From Gammaproteobacteria bacterium (GTDB taxonomy: Bacteria; Pseudomonadota; Gammaproteobacteria; UBA6002), in assembly GCA_013697705.1 (NCBI GenBank), contig JACCWJ010000027.1, positions 62,001 to 126,000 of the forward strand: a stretch of DNA of 64,000 bases, given 5' to 3'. A model generated the notes under the pieces. That model was not told the DNA's origin, made no database searches, and saw nothing but the letters and a program-made list of their open reading frames with translations. The translations under genes were made by a program, and so were the position numbers. The first letter of the stretch is position 1, and each line of letters opens with the position of its first letter. Positions 48,261-56,421 of this stretch are shown one piece after another.

Positions 48261-49868
48261 TCAGTATTTTTTGAAGATACTCTTTAGATGGGGGGGGCCG
48301 AATTTATAAACAACCATTACGAAAATTGCGCTGATTAAACTACCTGCTGTTACTAAAATTATACACGCCTCCCAAAAAGTTAATGCCACCATTGACCAAA
48401 CATTTTGTAACAACCAAACACCCACTAAGCAAATCACAAAAGTTGCCAGGTTCATTAACAAGGTTTGATAAGTAAAAAATTTACCTCCCGAATGATAGGG
48501 AGAGCCATGATAACCTTTGCGATGAAAATATTTTTTGATGGAAAAATAATTAATCCAAAAATCCATACTCGTCGCAATGCCAAAAGATATTCCAATGCCA
48601 ACAACTCCAAAGCGAGGCACCAAATAAATGTTAAGTAAGGTATTAACAATTAAATATAAGAAAGCGTTATACACTATTTGACGAGTGCCATCTAAAGCGA
48701 ACAAAGTATTCAAAAGAATCTTATTTCCTGACGCTAAGATTATTCCCGTTGAGTAGGCACAAATTGCAATACTATTGTTAATCGAATCAAAAAAAGTAAT
48801 CTTGCCATGTTGAAATAACACAACATAGAATGGAAAAATAAGAAGCGCAAAACAAAGGGTGGTAAAAGAAGCTAACCAAAAAGAGGTACGTAAACCTTCT
48901 ATCAGGAGTCGGGAGAAATTAGTGTCATCGTTCTTTGCAAGCGTCGCTAATAAAGCAGGTAATGCGGCAAATCCTGTAGCGACACCGAACAAACCAATGG
49001 GCACTTGAATGATGGTTACTGCTGTCACGATGTAAGTTAGAAAACCCGTGCCTATTTGAGTGGCAAAATAGGTATTTATGCTCAATGCAATCACCATTGC
49101 CCCTTGCCCTATAGCACGAGGGGTCATCTGGATAAGAATTTTTCTAAGCGGTTTGTAATTTAACCAGACTTTGGGATTTAAATTTGGCAGGGGAATCAAG
49201 TGTAGTTTAAATAAGGGCAGCATTTGATAAAGCATTTGCAACACAGCACCTAATAATGCCCCAAAGGCTAAACCATAAATACCTAAAATGCCAAAAGACT
49301 TCAGTAACGGAGCAAAAAGGAGTGCGCCGCAGATCATTCCCACGCTTAGAAATATAGAACCATTCATTGCACGAAATGTTTTTTGATGCACTCCAAGAAT
49401 AGCCATTATGACTGCATTTACCATGGTGAGTGGCAGATAAAAAATTAAAAATTTGAAGAGGTCAGATGAAACGCTTAACGCACCGGTGATTTTAAAATTT
49501 GAATCAGTGATAAGATTAATTATTTGCTCTGAAAAAATCATTGCTATGACCGCAATGAGCAGAGTAACTACTCCAAAGAAACCTAATACTATAGAGATCA
49601 ATGTCTGTTCGCTCTTTAATCCTTTTTGTTTTTCCGCAACTAATGCCGTCATAAAAGCAGCGGATAGCGCTCCATCGGCAAATAAATCTCTCAAGCTATT
49701 AGGTAGACGAAAGGCCGCATTGAATGCATCAAGTGCAGTCGCCGCACCAAAACTAGCATTCACAATTATCGTGCGCACAACACCTGAAGCTCTTGAAAAT
49801 AAGACGCCTGCCATCGCAGCAAAACTTGACTGGGTAATATTCTCGGAGGCTTTTTTGGTGGCGTCCAT
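48261..49868 (-). CDS. murJ: Lipid II flippase MurJ
   Basis: 535 aa, 14 predicted membrane helices, MOP superfamily. Conserved features: SRASGVVRTIIVNASFGA near residues 25-42, with RLPNSLRDLFADGALSAAF following (about 54-72), FLPLTM-like and GAMVIALSINTYFATQIGTG. It flips lipid II across the inner membrane for peptidoglycan synthesis. Followed 8 bp upstream in coordinates by a small exported-protein gene on the same strand. Confidence 0.95.
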   Translation of the reverse strand: MDATKKASENITQSSFAAMAGVLFSRASGVVRTIIVNASFGAATALDAFNAAFRLPNSLRDLFADGALSAAFMTALVAEKQKGLKSEQTLISIVLGFFGVVTLLIAVIAMIFSEQIINLITDSNFKITGALSVSSDLFKFLIFYLPLTMVNAVIMAILGVHQKTFRAMNGSIFLSVGMICGALLFAPLLKSFGILGIYGLAFGALLGAVLQMLYQMLPLFKLHLIPLPNLNPKVWLNYKPLRKILIQMTPRAIGQGAMVIALSINTYFATQIGTGFLTYIVTAVTIIQVPIGLFGVATGFAALPALLATLAKNDDTNFSRLLIEGLRTSFWLASFTTLCFALLIFPFYVVLFQHGKITFFDSINNSIAICAYSTGIILASGNKILLNTLFALDGTRQIVYNAFLYLIVNTLLNIYLVPRFGVVGIGISFGIATSMDFWINYFSIKKYFHRKGYHGSPYHSGGKFFTYQTLLMNLATFVICLVGVWLLQNVWSMVALTFWEACIILVTAGSLISAIFVMVVYKFGPPHLKSIFKKY

Positions 49869-49875
49869 CAGATTC

Positions 49876-50244
49876 CTATTTTAGTTTTGTGCAATACTCA
49901 TCGCCTACCATTCTGGAGTCTTTTATAGACCATTTTCCTTTTAGATCTCCATTGGGTAGCACTCTATATGTCACCACACCCGGGGCATTGAGATGTGTCG
50001 GTGTCCAAAACACACTTGAGATGACATTATCTTGTAGAATTGCTGTCCCGTAAAACACCAAATTTTTATTGATCCAGGTAAACAAATAGGTTTCACCCGT
50101 TTTGGTAACCACCGTGGGCTCATCAAACGTGGAATGATTTAGAAAGTCATTACCCTGACATCGATAATGCCCCGTAAGGTCGATGGAATTAGCGTGGACG
50201 TTCAAAGCAGAGAATAAGATTAATAATGAAATAAATTTTTTCAT
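49876..50244 (-). CDS. Small exported hypothetical protein
   Basis: 122 aa from ATG 50244, chosen because MKKFISLLILFSALNVHA is a clean signal peptide; an upstream ATG would place 11 extra residues before it. Mature protein has two cysteines (residues ~31 and ~119) likely to pair, and a beta-rich pattern (LTGHYRCQGNDFLN, GDLKGKWSIKDSRM) resembling small lipocalin-like or DUF proteins of Legionellales. Stop lies 8 bp before murJ begins, so the two may be co-transcribed. Confidence 0.6.
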   Translation of the reverse strand: MKKFISLLILFSALNVHANSIDLTGHYRCQGNDFLNHSTFDEPTVVTKTGETYLFTWINKNLVFYGTAILQDNVISSVFWTPTHLNAPGVVTYRVLPNGDLKGKWSIKDSRMVGDEYCTKLK

Positions 50245-50277
50245 AACAAAGTATATAAGTAGTTCAATAAGGGGCAT

Positions 50278-50847
50278 ACCTTAACATGGCATCCAGCTAG
50301 ATGCCATCCCTGCCTGGGACCTAGATTAGATCCCGCAATCAAGTCGCGGGACGACGTGGAGAGGGTGTAGCGAGACGAGTGGAAGAGTATAGCGGAACGC
50401 GTCTATGTAATATGCCTATCCAAGTATGCATGCAGTCATAGCCATCTAGAGTTGAATCAATAATCAACAAGCAGTTACGGTGTGGATTAAGATAATTTTT
50501 TTGGTAATGGGTAGAACAAATTTCGGCTATATTTAAGCAGTTTTAATGAAAATAAAGTACAATTAGCCCTATTATATATAGAATACTTACTAGATGGACA
50601 ACGGTTTGATCAGAATTCATAAGTTTTCTCCTACGAATGTTACGCAGCGGCAATAGCTAATTGAAGTTACTAATGTGCAGTGGTAAATATTTAAACATAA
50701 CAACAATTATAGCTCAAAATTCTTAAGGAATTATTAATAATTAATAATACACCATCAAGATTTTTTTCTATTTAAAGCCCCTTGCTGTACACTATTCTTA
50801 CTCATTTTTCTGAGTTTCACTTTTCATTATAATAATAGGAACGCTAT
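50278..50847. other. 570-bp non-coding stretch with hairpin repeats
   Basis: No convincing gene. Two hairpins lie near its left end: TGGCAT/ATGCCA at 50287-50306 and TCCCGC/GCGGGA at 50331-50351, within a GC-rich block (about 50310-50400) unlike the AT-rich remainder. The CCCGC-GCGGG hairpin followed by GACGACG resembles the short palindromic repeats of many proteobacterial intergenic regions. The right part (50700-50847) should hold the promoter of the next gene. Confidence 0.5.
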
Positions 50848-51636
50848 ATGAGAATCCGATCAAACGAAATGAGACGCGAACAAATTGAAACCCAGCTCAG
50901 ACAATTACAAATGGAAGCCGAGCATATATATACACTGCCAAATGCAACCATTGAACAAATTCAGCAAACATCTCAACAGCAATTTGCTCTATTAGTTCTT
51001 AAATTTGGGGCGTTAAACACACCGACTATTATATATAAAGTCTTATCTCAGCAAGGTCTTACAGTAGGGGAAGTAGAAGCGACCGCTCAATTAAACAAGA
51101 TGATTTTTATTCCCAATGGAACTGTCTTCGAGTCTAGGTGGAATTATAAAAATAATCATGCCTCAGCCTTGGTGATCTTAACGTTATTGACCCAGCTTCA
51201 GTGTCATTACTCTCACATCCTCAGTAGCTCTCCTCAGGAAGCTAAAAAGATTGAGTGGATTCCTAAGTGGTCTAAGGATCAAGCAAAAAATATTGAAGAA
51301 AAATTGATTTATAAGAATGCTCCCAAGCCTTCTTATCGCTCTGCACAAAATATTTTAATTTTACTGGTGTGTCTGTATTATGTTTTGTACGAAGAATCAA
51401 ACTTCAGTTTACTCAAAAAATTAACCTTTTATTTCGGCGCTCTGGCTGCTATTTCAGCTTTAAGTGAAAAATATATCATTCATCCTCTCGATAAATATTT
51501 GACCTTTCGTACTGAAAAAGAAAAATACGGTGCGGCACATGTAAGGATTACAGATTTAATTAAACAAGTAATGAATTATAATGAGAATAGCACTGCAATT
51601 GAGGATCCTTCTTATAGCCCTGTTAACGTAGTTTAA
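50848..51636 (+). CDS. Hypothetical protein with two C-terminal TM segments (effector-like)
   Basis: 262 aa, no family recognised. Highly charged helical N terminus (MRREQIETQLRQLQMEAEH), a soluble middle of about 140 residues, then two membrane segments (about 170-185 and 195-212), and a C-terminal tail of about 45 residues ending SYSPVNVV. No signal peptide. It is preceded by the long non-coding stretch, and no partner gene is evident. Confidence 0.6.
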   Translation: MRIRSNEMRREQIETQLRQLQMEAEHIYTLPNATIEQIQQTSQQQFALLVLKFGALNTPTIIYKVLSQQGLTVGEVEATAQLNKMIFIPNGTVFESRWNYKNNHASALVILTLLTQLQCHYSHILSSSPQEAKKIEWIPKWSKDQAKNIEEKLIYKNAPKPSYRSAQNILILLVCLYYVLYEESNFSLLKKLTFYFGALAAISALSEKYIIHPLDKYLTFRTEKEKYGAAHVRITDLIKQVMNYNENSTAIEDPSYSPVNVV

Positions 51637-51745
51637 GTGTCAACAGGTTCGCACCCTCGTAGTGCAGCAAAGGAACGGTGGGTTAGACAAAATACTCAAT
51701 TACGAACTACACTATACTAGTAAACATCCACATAGGAGGTGTCAT

Positions 51746-51928
51746 ATGGATCATTATCAAGGTTTTTTTGGCTTAATAGTTCTTATTTTAGATATCTGGG
51801 CAATTGTGAATGTAGTCGCTAGTAACAATGGCGTCTTAAGCAAGGTAGTCTGGGTGTTTGTGATTCTTATATTACCTATCCTTGGCTTCTTGATCTGGTT
51901 GATTTTCGGCCCCAGAAGAATCAGATAA
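51746..51928 (+). CDS. PLDc_N-type small membrane protein
   Basis: 60 aa from ATG 51746, preceded by a strong AGGAGGT site. Two membrane segments with a WVFVILILPILGFLIWLIFG centre and RRIR end are the hallmark of the PLDc_N (cardiolipin-synthase N-terminal-like) mini-protein. Such stand-alone domains anchor in the inner membrane; function unknown. A perfect 12-bp hairpin follows. Confidence 0.8.
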   Translation: MDHYQGFFGLIVLILDIWAIVNVVASNNGVLSKVVWVFVILILPILGFLIWLIFGPRRIR

Positions 51929-51957
51929 GGGACTGTAAGTAGCTGCTCATAACTAAA

Positions 51958-51983
51958 ATTTACCCTTCTCAAGAAGGGTAAAT
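51958..51983. terminator. Bidirectional terminator
   Basis: 12-bp perfect stem ATTTACCCTTCT / AGAAGGGTAAAT with a 2-nt nominal loop, followed by ATTTTGT on the plus strand and A-rich DNA on the other side. Between convergent genes. Confidence 0.85.
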
Positions 51984-52039
51984 ATTTTGTAACGACTCAG
52001 CAGTAATTTAGAAGCTTTTGCGCCCCGAGCTATTTGCTT

Positions 52040-53299
52040 CTATCTAAGGGCTAGATCGCTTTCACCCAAATCACTCTGTTTAGTTGCATCAACTGTTCGC
52101 GCATTAATGACCGTAGTCACACACGAATCAGACCACACGTTAAGGGAAGTTTCAATCATATCGATCAGGCTATAAAAAGGCAGTATAACCCCCATAAGCG
52201 CAATCGGAATATTCATGCTCGATAACAAACTAGCACTTAAAAAGAAACACCCCATCGGCACCCCGGCATTGCCAATCGCAGCGATGGTTGCGATGAAAAT
52301 CCAGACTATCATTTTTCCGAAGGTTATTTCTATACCGTGGTTCTGCATTAAATAGATAACCGTTGCAAAGATAAACGCAGCGCAGCCATTCATATTAATG
52401 CTGGTGCAAAGTGGCAGCACTAATCTGCTGACTCTTGCATTGATGTTAAGATTTTTTTCGGCGGTTTCAATAGTAATCGGTAATGTCCCTGCGGAAGACT
52501 TGGAAAAGAAGGCCACAGATAAGGCGGGCATCATTTTGCGCAGCGTTTCAAAAGGTCTTATATTATTTAAGCGCAGCCAGAGGGGTAGCACAATCAGACC
52601 TTGAACAAGATTCGCTAATACCACTACCGCTAAATATTGCCCAATTCCCCCTATATTCATTCCTTCGCGCAATTGCACCACCGTTGCAGTGATAAAGCCG
52701 TAAAGACCCAGCGGTATTATTGTTACTACCCATTTAGTAATAACTAAAAAAACGCCATGAATTCCTTTGAAAAACTGGGTGATGGTATTACGTGGGCCTT
52801 CTTCCGGAATATAACGGATCGCTATCCCTATAATTATCCCCACCAACAGCACCGCCATTACTTGATAATCGATAAAAGGGGCAAATATATTTGCGGGAAT
52901 AAGTGAAGCTAGGTGTTGAAAATAATTAGTGCTACTCGCACTCACTACCGGAATGGATGTGGTCCGATTTATATTAGCAGGATTAATGAGGAGGTATAAA
53001 AGGCAACTCACTGTCGCTGCGATGATCGTGGTAGAAAGGGTGTATAGAATTATTCGTTGCCAGATTTTTTTCATTACTCCTTCAGCTCGATAACTGGAGA
53101 GAGTGACGATAAGTGACAAGGCTATTATCGGTAAACTAATACAGCGAAATATCCGAATAAAGATATCTGAAATTGCCAGGCCAAAATTTTTAAATAGCGA
53201 GATATCAGATAAGCCACTTGCTATCCCCAGTACAATCATTAACGTGTACAATGTGAATGTATTCAAAAATCGTTGCTTAGACTTATTTGCTGTGCACAT
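52040..53299 (-). CDS. Dicarboxylate/amino acid:cation symporter (DAACS family)
   Basis: 419 aa with eight or so helices and two re-entrant loops. Family motifs: the serine-rich SKSSAGTLPITIETAEKN (about residues 263-280) and the NMNGCA loop (about 301-306, replacing the usual NMDGT), followed by GNAGVPMGCFFLSASLLSS. Members (GltP, DctA, SstT) import Glu, Asp, C4-dicarboxylates or Ser with Na+ or H+. The substitution in the NMDGT motif may alter cation binding. Relevant for an amino-acid-dependent intracellular bacterium, by inference. Confidence 0.88.
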   Translation of the reverse strand: MCTANKSKQRFLNTFTLYTLMIVLGIASGLSDISLFKNFGLAISDIFIRIFRCISLPIIALSLIVTLSSYRAEGVMKKIWQRIILYTLSTTIIAATVSCLLYLLINPANINRTTSIPVVSASSTNYFQHLASLIPANIFAPFIDYQVMAVLLVGIIIGIAIRYIPEEGPRNTITQFFKGIHGVFLVITKWVVTIIPLGLYGFITATVVQLREGMNIGGIGQYLAVVVLANLVQGLIVLPLWLRLNNIRPFETLRKMMPALSVAFFSKSSAGTLPITIETAEKNLNINARVSRLVLPLCTSINMNGCAAFIFATVIYLMQNHGIEITFGKMIVWIFIATIAAIGNAGVPMGCFFLSASLLSSMNIPIALMGVILPFYSLIDMIETSLNVWSDSCVTTVINARTVDATKQSDLGESDLALR

Positions 53300-53507
53300 T
53301 TTTCACCCTTAATTACGGTTCTCTCAGAGCCGCCCCCTTACAATCCCGCAAAAGAGAATTGAGCTCTCTTGAATAGTTAGATATGATACTTTTCCTGTAA
53401 TTATTCAGCATCAATTTCGAATTGACAAGAACGTCCCTATTTGGCTGAACTGTTACCTTTTTCTCGAATAAGAAGTAGCACAATATAACATCAATGGATT
53501 GAGATAG

Positions 53508-54860
53508 ATGAAAAAAATTACTCTGTTTTTAGCTACTTTTGCCTTAAGCCTTAGTGCCTACGGGGCATTACCTACTGGCTCCGGTGAATTCGAAGTGGAT
53601 ATGCCACTCTTTAATAGGGCATTTGAATTTGGCGCCCGAGCGCTATTCATTAAAACCTCCGCCCCTGAAGTAGACTATGCGTTGCTATTCCCTTCTCCGA
53701 CCTCTAGAAGCGATGGTCGCTATAAAAGTTCCAGACCCAGCTATGATTTTGGTTACAAATTGTATCTAGGCTACTTTATACCGTGCTCGGGTAATGATAT
53801 TAGACTTACCTACAGTGACTTTGAACAAAAAGATAGAAGCCATTCTGGGGCGCCTGAAGGTTTCGTTAATCCCCCGAATCCCCGACAATTTCAGGTTCCC
53901 GTGCGGGCATTTGTTCCGGGAATCATAGGCGATGTCATCGTCAGCGATGGCGGCGGCCCTGTAGAAACATTTCCGGGTGGACTCGTGTTTGATCCTGCGA
54001 TAGTCGAAGCAACAGGTTCGGCCATTGAAGGCGATGTAAAAAATACTATTCGGCAAGGTTCTATTGACTTAGATGCTGGCCAATTTATTAATATAGATAA
54101 CTTTATTCGTCTACGATTTTTTGGCGGATTACGTTATTCGCGTTTAAAAAATAATTTCAATACTACCTTTGTTATTGGCAATTTAACCGCCTCTGAGAGT
54201 ACGCTTTCAGGTCCTTTTATAGGCACCATTGAACCTTTTACGGTCTCTGGGCTTTCGACAATTACGTTAGCAAGTCAATCGCAATTGCTAGAAAGTATTC
54301 GACAAACTAGTACCTATAATGGCATCGGTCCTCGGATGGGGGGGGAAGGCGCATTTCATATTGGGGGAGGTTTCGGTTTAGTAGGAAGTCTTTCTACAGC
54401 GATGTTAATTGGCAAACAACAAAGTGCTTTATCAAAAACCACCACAGGTGAACTTGCGCTTGCACTCGCTGGGATTACGACAGTGACAGAGGGGACGCCC
54501 GGATTTGACATCTCTATTGATGACTTGACCCCTCCAATCGGGAGTGTATTTACTACCTCTATAAACGAGATTCAAGATTTTGAATTTGATCGCACTACTA
54601 GAATTGTACCTAACTTAGAAGCAAATATAGGAATTAATTACACCATTCAATTAGAACATTGTAGAACAGTCACTATAGAAGTAGGTTATTACGTTAATCA
54701 TTTTTTTAATGCAGTAGATCGATTAGCTGCAACAGCTACCAACCCTTCTTCTGGACCTCTCACTGACGACTCTCCGATTGTTCCGGTAGGGGTCCGGACC
54801 CGCCACACGATCGATGCTAGTTTTGCAGGGCCTTATTTGGAAATTGAAGCAACATTGTAA
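53508..54860 (+). CDS. Lpg1974-type outer-membrane pore protein (Legionella MOMP family)
   Basis: 450 aa with a signal peptide (cleavage after AYGA, residue 20). The mature protein is a beta-barrel: FEFGARALFIKTSAPEVDYA (about 36-55), FGYKLYLGYFIP, alternating hydrophobic strands through to a C-terminal LEIEATL strand. The pattern and conserved segments match the Lpg1974 family of pore-forming outer-membrane proteins found in Legionella. Long loops around residues 120-180 probably face the exterior. The family is a useful taxonomic marker for Legionellales. Confidence 0.85.
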   Translation: MKKITLFLATFALSLSAYGALPTGSGEFEVDMPLFNRAFEFGARALFIKTSAPEVDYALLFPSPTSRSDGRYKSSRPSYDFGYKLYLGYFIPCSGNDIRLTYSDFEQKDRSHSGAPEGFVNPPNPRQFQVPVRAFVPGIIGDVIVSDGGGPVETFPGGLVFDPAIVEATGSAIEGDVKNTIRQGSIDLDAGQFINIDNFIRLRFFGGLRYSRLKNNFNTTFVIGNLTASESTLSGPFIGTIEPFTVSGLSTITLASQSQLLESIRQTSTYNGIGPRMGGEGAFHIGGGFGLVGSLSTAMLIGKQQSALSKTTTGELALALAGITTVTEGTPGFDISIDDLTPPIGSVFTTSINEIQDFEFDRTTRIVPNLEANIGINYTIQLEHCRTVTIEVGYYVNHFFNAVDRLAATATNPSSGPLTDDSPIVPVGVRTRHTIDASFAGPYLEIEATL

Positions 54861-54875
54861 TACTGTTGACGGCGA

Positions 54876-54892
54876 AGCGCTTAATAAGCGCT
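54876..54892. terminator. Short palindromic hairpin between convergent genes
   Basis: AGCGCTTAATAAGCGCT, arms of 8 bp around one base, 15 bp after the porin stop and just before the stop of the Dus gene. Likely a weak terminator for both. Confidence 0.5.
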
Positions 54893-54895
54893 AAT

Positions 54896-55879
54896 TTATG
54901 CAACAAAATGTAAAGAACAAAGGGTTTTTAATTCGTTTAAACTATTTATCTTGTTAGATGCATTAATTAAATCAACTTTGGTGCGAAGTCCTCTTGCATA
55001 ATACTTCACTAATTTACGTGCTTGAATAATTGCAAATCGTTCGCTACCACAGAACGTAATTAAATTCTCTACATGTTCTAAAAAAATCGCTCCTATTTCT
55101 GGATAGGTAGGCATGTGGAATTTTTCTTGGTTAACCTCAGCAATTAATTTTTTGATCAGCCAGGGTTGACCCACCCCCGCACGTGCAATCATGACACCCG
55201 CACAGCCGGTAGCAAACATTTTCTGAAGTGAAACTGCACAGCTAATATCACCATTGCCAATTACAGGTATTTTTAAATTTTCTACGAAAAATTTTATTTC
55301 ATCATAACGACAGGGAATGTCGTAATTTTCAGTCCAATGGCGTCCGTGGACTATGAGGAAATCCGCGCCTGCGTCAGTAACTACTTTGGCGATCTGTGCG
55401 TTAAATTTTTCATCACTGTCACCTGCCACTCGTATTTTAATTGAGACTGGAACGGTAGTATTTGATTTTAAGGCAACGATTAATTTAAATAACTGTATTG
55501 GATTTGCGAGCAAACTCGAACCCACGCCTTTGCGACGAATTTTTTTGACTGGACAGCCGCAATTCAAATCGATCAAATCAGCTCCCGCATCCGTGGCCAT
55601 TTTGGCGGCTTGCGCTAATTCATCAGGATCGTTTCCTGAAAGCTGAAAACAGACGGGACCTTCGCCAGGATTTTTTTGGATATAGCGTTTTGATAAATGA
55701 GGTTGATGGATTAACGCTTTAGAAGAAATCATTTCTGTACAAGTAAAAGTGGGCCGGCTATGTTGCCAGGTGAGTAAGCGAAAGGGAGCGTTACTGTATC
55801 CTGCTAGAGGGCCTTGAATAAGATTAATGGGAAATTCGTGGTTTCCGAGGCGGAGAGGTTTTATCAAGTTTTGAGTCAT
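54896..55879 (-). CDS. tRNA-dihydrouridine synthase, DusB/DusC-like
   Basis: 327 aa FMN-dependent TIM-barrel enzyme. FMN-site QGPLAGYSNAPFR (22-34) and catalytic C109 in LIDLNCGCPVKKIRRKG, closest in form to DusB (GCPAKKV). HGRHWTENYDIPCRYDEI and GNGDISC follow, consistent with a Dus of altered specificity. Modifies U16 or U17 in tRNA by family analogy. DusA is encoded separately at 10329-11318. Confidence 0.88.
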   Translation of the reverse strand: MTQNLIKPLRLGNHEFPINLIQGPLAGYSNAPFRLLTWQHSRPTFTCTEMISSKALIHQPHLSKRYIQKNPGEGPVCFQLSGNDPDELAQAAKMATDAGADLIDLNCGCPVKKIRRKGVGSSLLANPIQLFKLIVALKSNTTVPVSIKIRVAGDSDEKFNAQIAKVVTDAGADFLIVHGRHWTENYDIPCRYDEIKFFVENLKIPVIGNGDISCAVSLQKMFATGCAGVMIARAGVGQPWLIKKLIAEVNQEKFHMPTYPEIGAIFLEHVENLITFCGSERFAIIQARKLVKYYARGLRTKVDLINASNKINSLNELKTLCSLHFVA

Positions 55880-55889
55880 AGTTTAAAAT

Positions 55890-56342
55890 TTATTTGGTTT
55901 TAGTGAGTAATCTATCTAAACAATTTGCAAATGCTTGAATCTCTTTCGCACTTAATTTTGCAGGACCACCCGTTCTAACCCCACTACTACGTAGCTGTTC
56001 GTTGAAGTCACGAATTGAAAGACGTTGTTTAATATTATTAATTGAATATAACTCACCGCGCGGGTTAAGTGCAATCCCGCCCTTCTCTACGACTGCATCA
56101 GCCAATGGAATATCCGCCGTGATGACTAAATCTCCGGGTTCCATTTGTTTGACAATTTCTTTATCAGCAACGTCAAAGCCAGCTGACACACGCATTTTTT
56201 TTATGAATGGGGACGCAGGAATTTGCAAAAATTGATTCGACACTAGCACTACCAAGGTTTGAGTGCGCCCCGCTGCTTTGTAGAGAATATTCTTGACCAT
56301 TAAAGGACAAGCATCTGCATCTACCCATATTTTAATTGTCAT
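55890..56342 (-). CDS. YaiI/YqxD family (UPF0178, DUF188) protein
   Basis: 150 aa; starts [13 protein letters not shown], the signature of the family (PIN-like fold), with [16 protein letters not shown] (about residues 73-88) and [17 protein letters not shown] near the end. The Asp pairs could bind metal, suggesting a nuclease-like activity, but the family function is not established. Co-directional with the Dus gene, gap 10 bp. Confidence 0.9.
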   Translation of the reverse strand: MTIKIWVDADACPLMVKNILYKAAGRTQTLVVLVSNQFLQIPASPFIKKMRVSAGFDVADKEIVKQMEPGDLVITADIPLADAVVEKGGIALNPRGELYSINNIKQRLSIRDFNEQLRSSGVRTGGPAKLSAKEIQAFANCLDRLLTKTK

Positions 56343-56421
56343 GGAACCAGAAACTCCTTAATGACGGCGAATGGCGCTCGGGGTCTAGACATCTCATACA
56401 TTGTTCGACAAGTCGGGGGAA

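Noticed and set aside
50690-50760. PmrA-type box (cTTAAT repeats) upstream of the 262-aa gene
   Set aside because: The AT-rich TTAATAATTAAT run lacks the direct-repeat spacing of a PmrA site.
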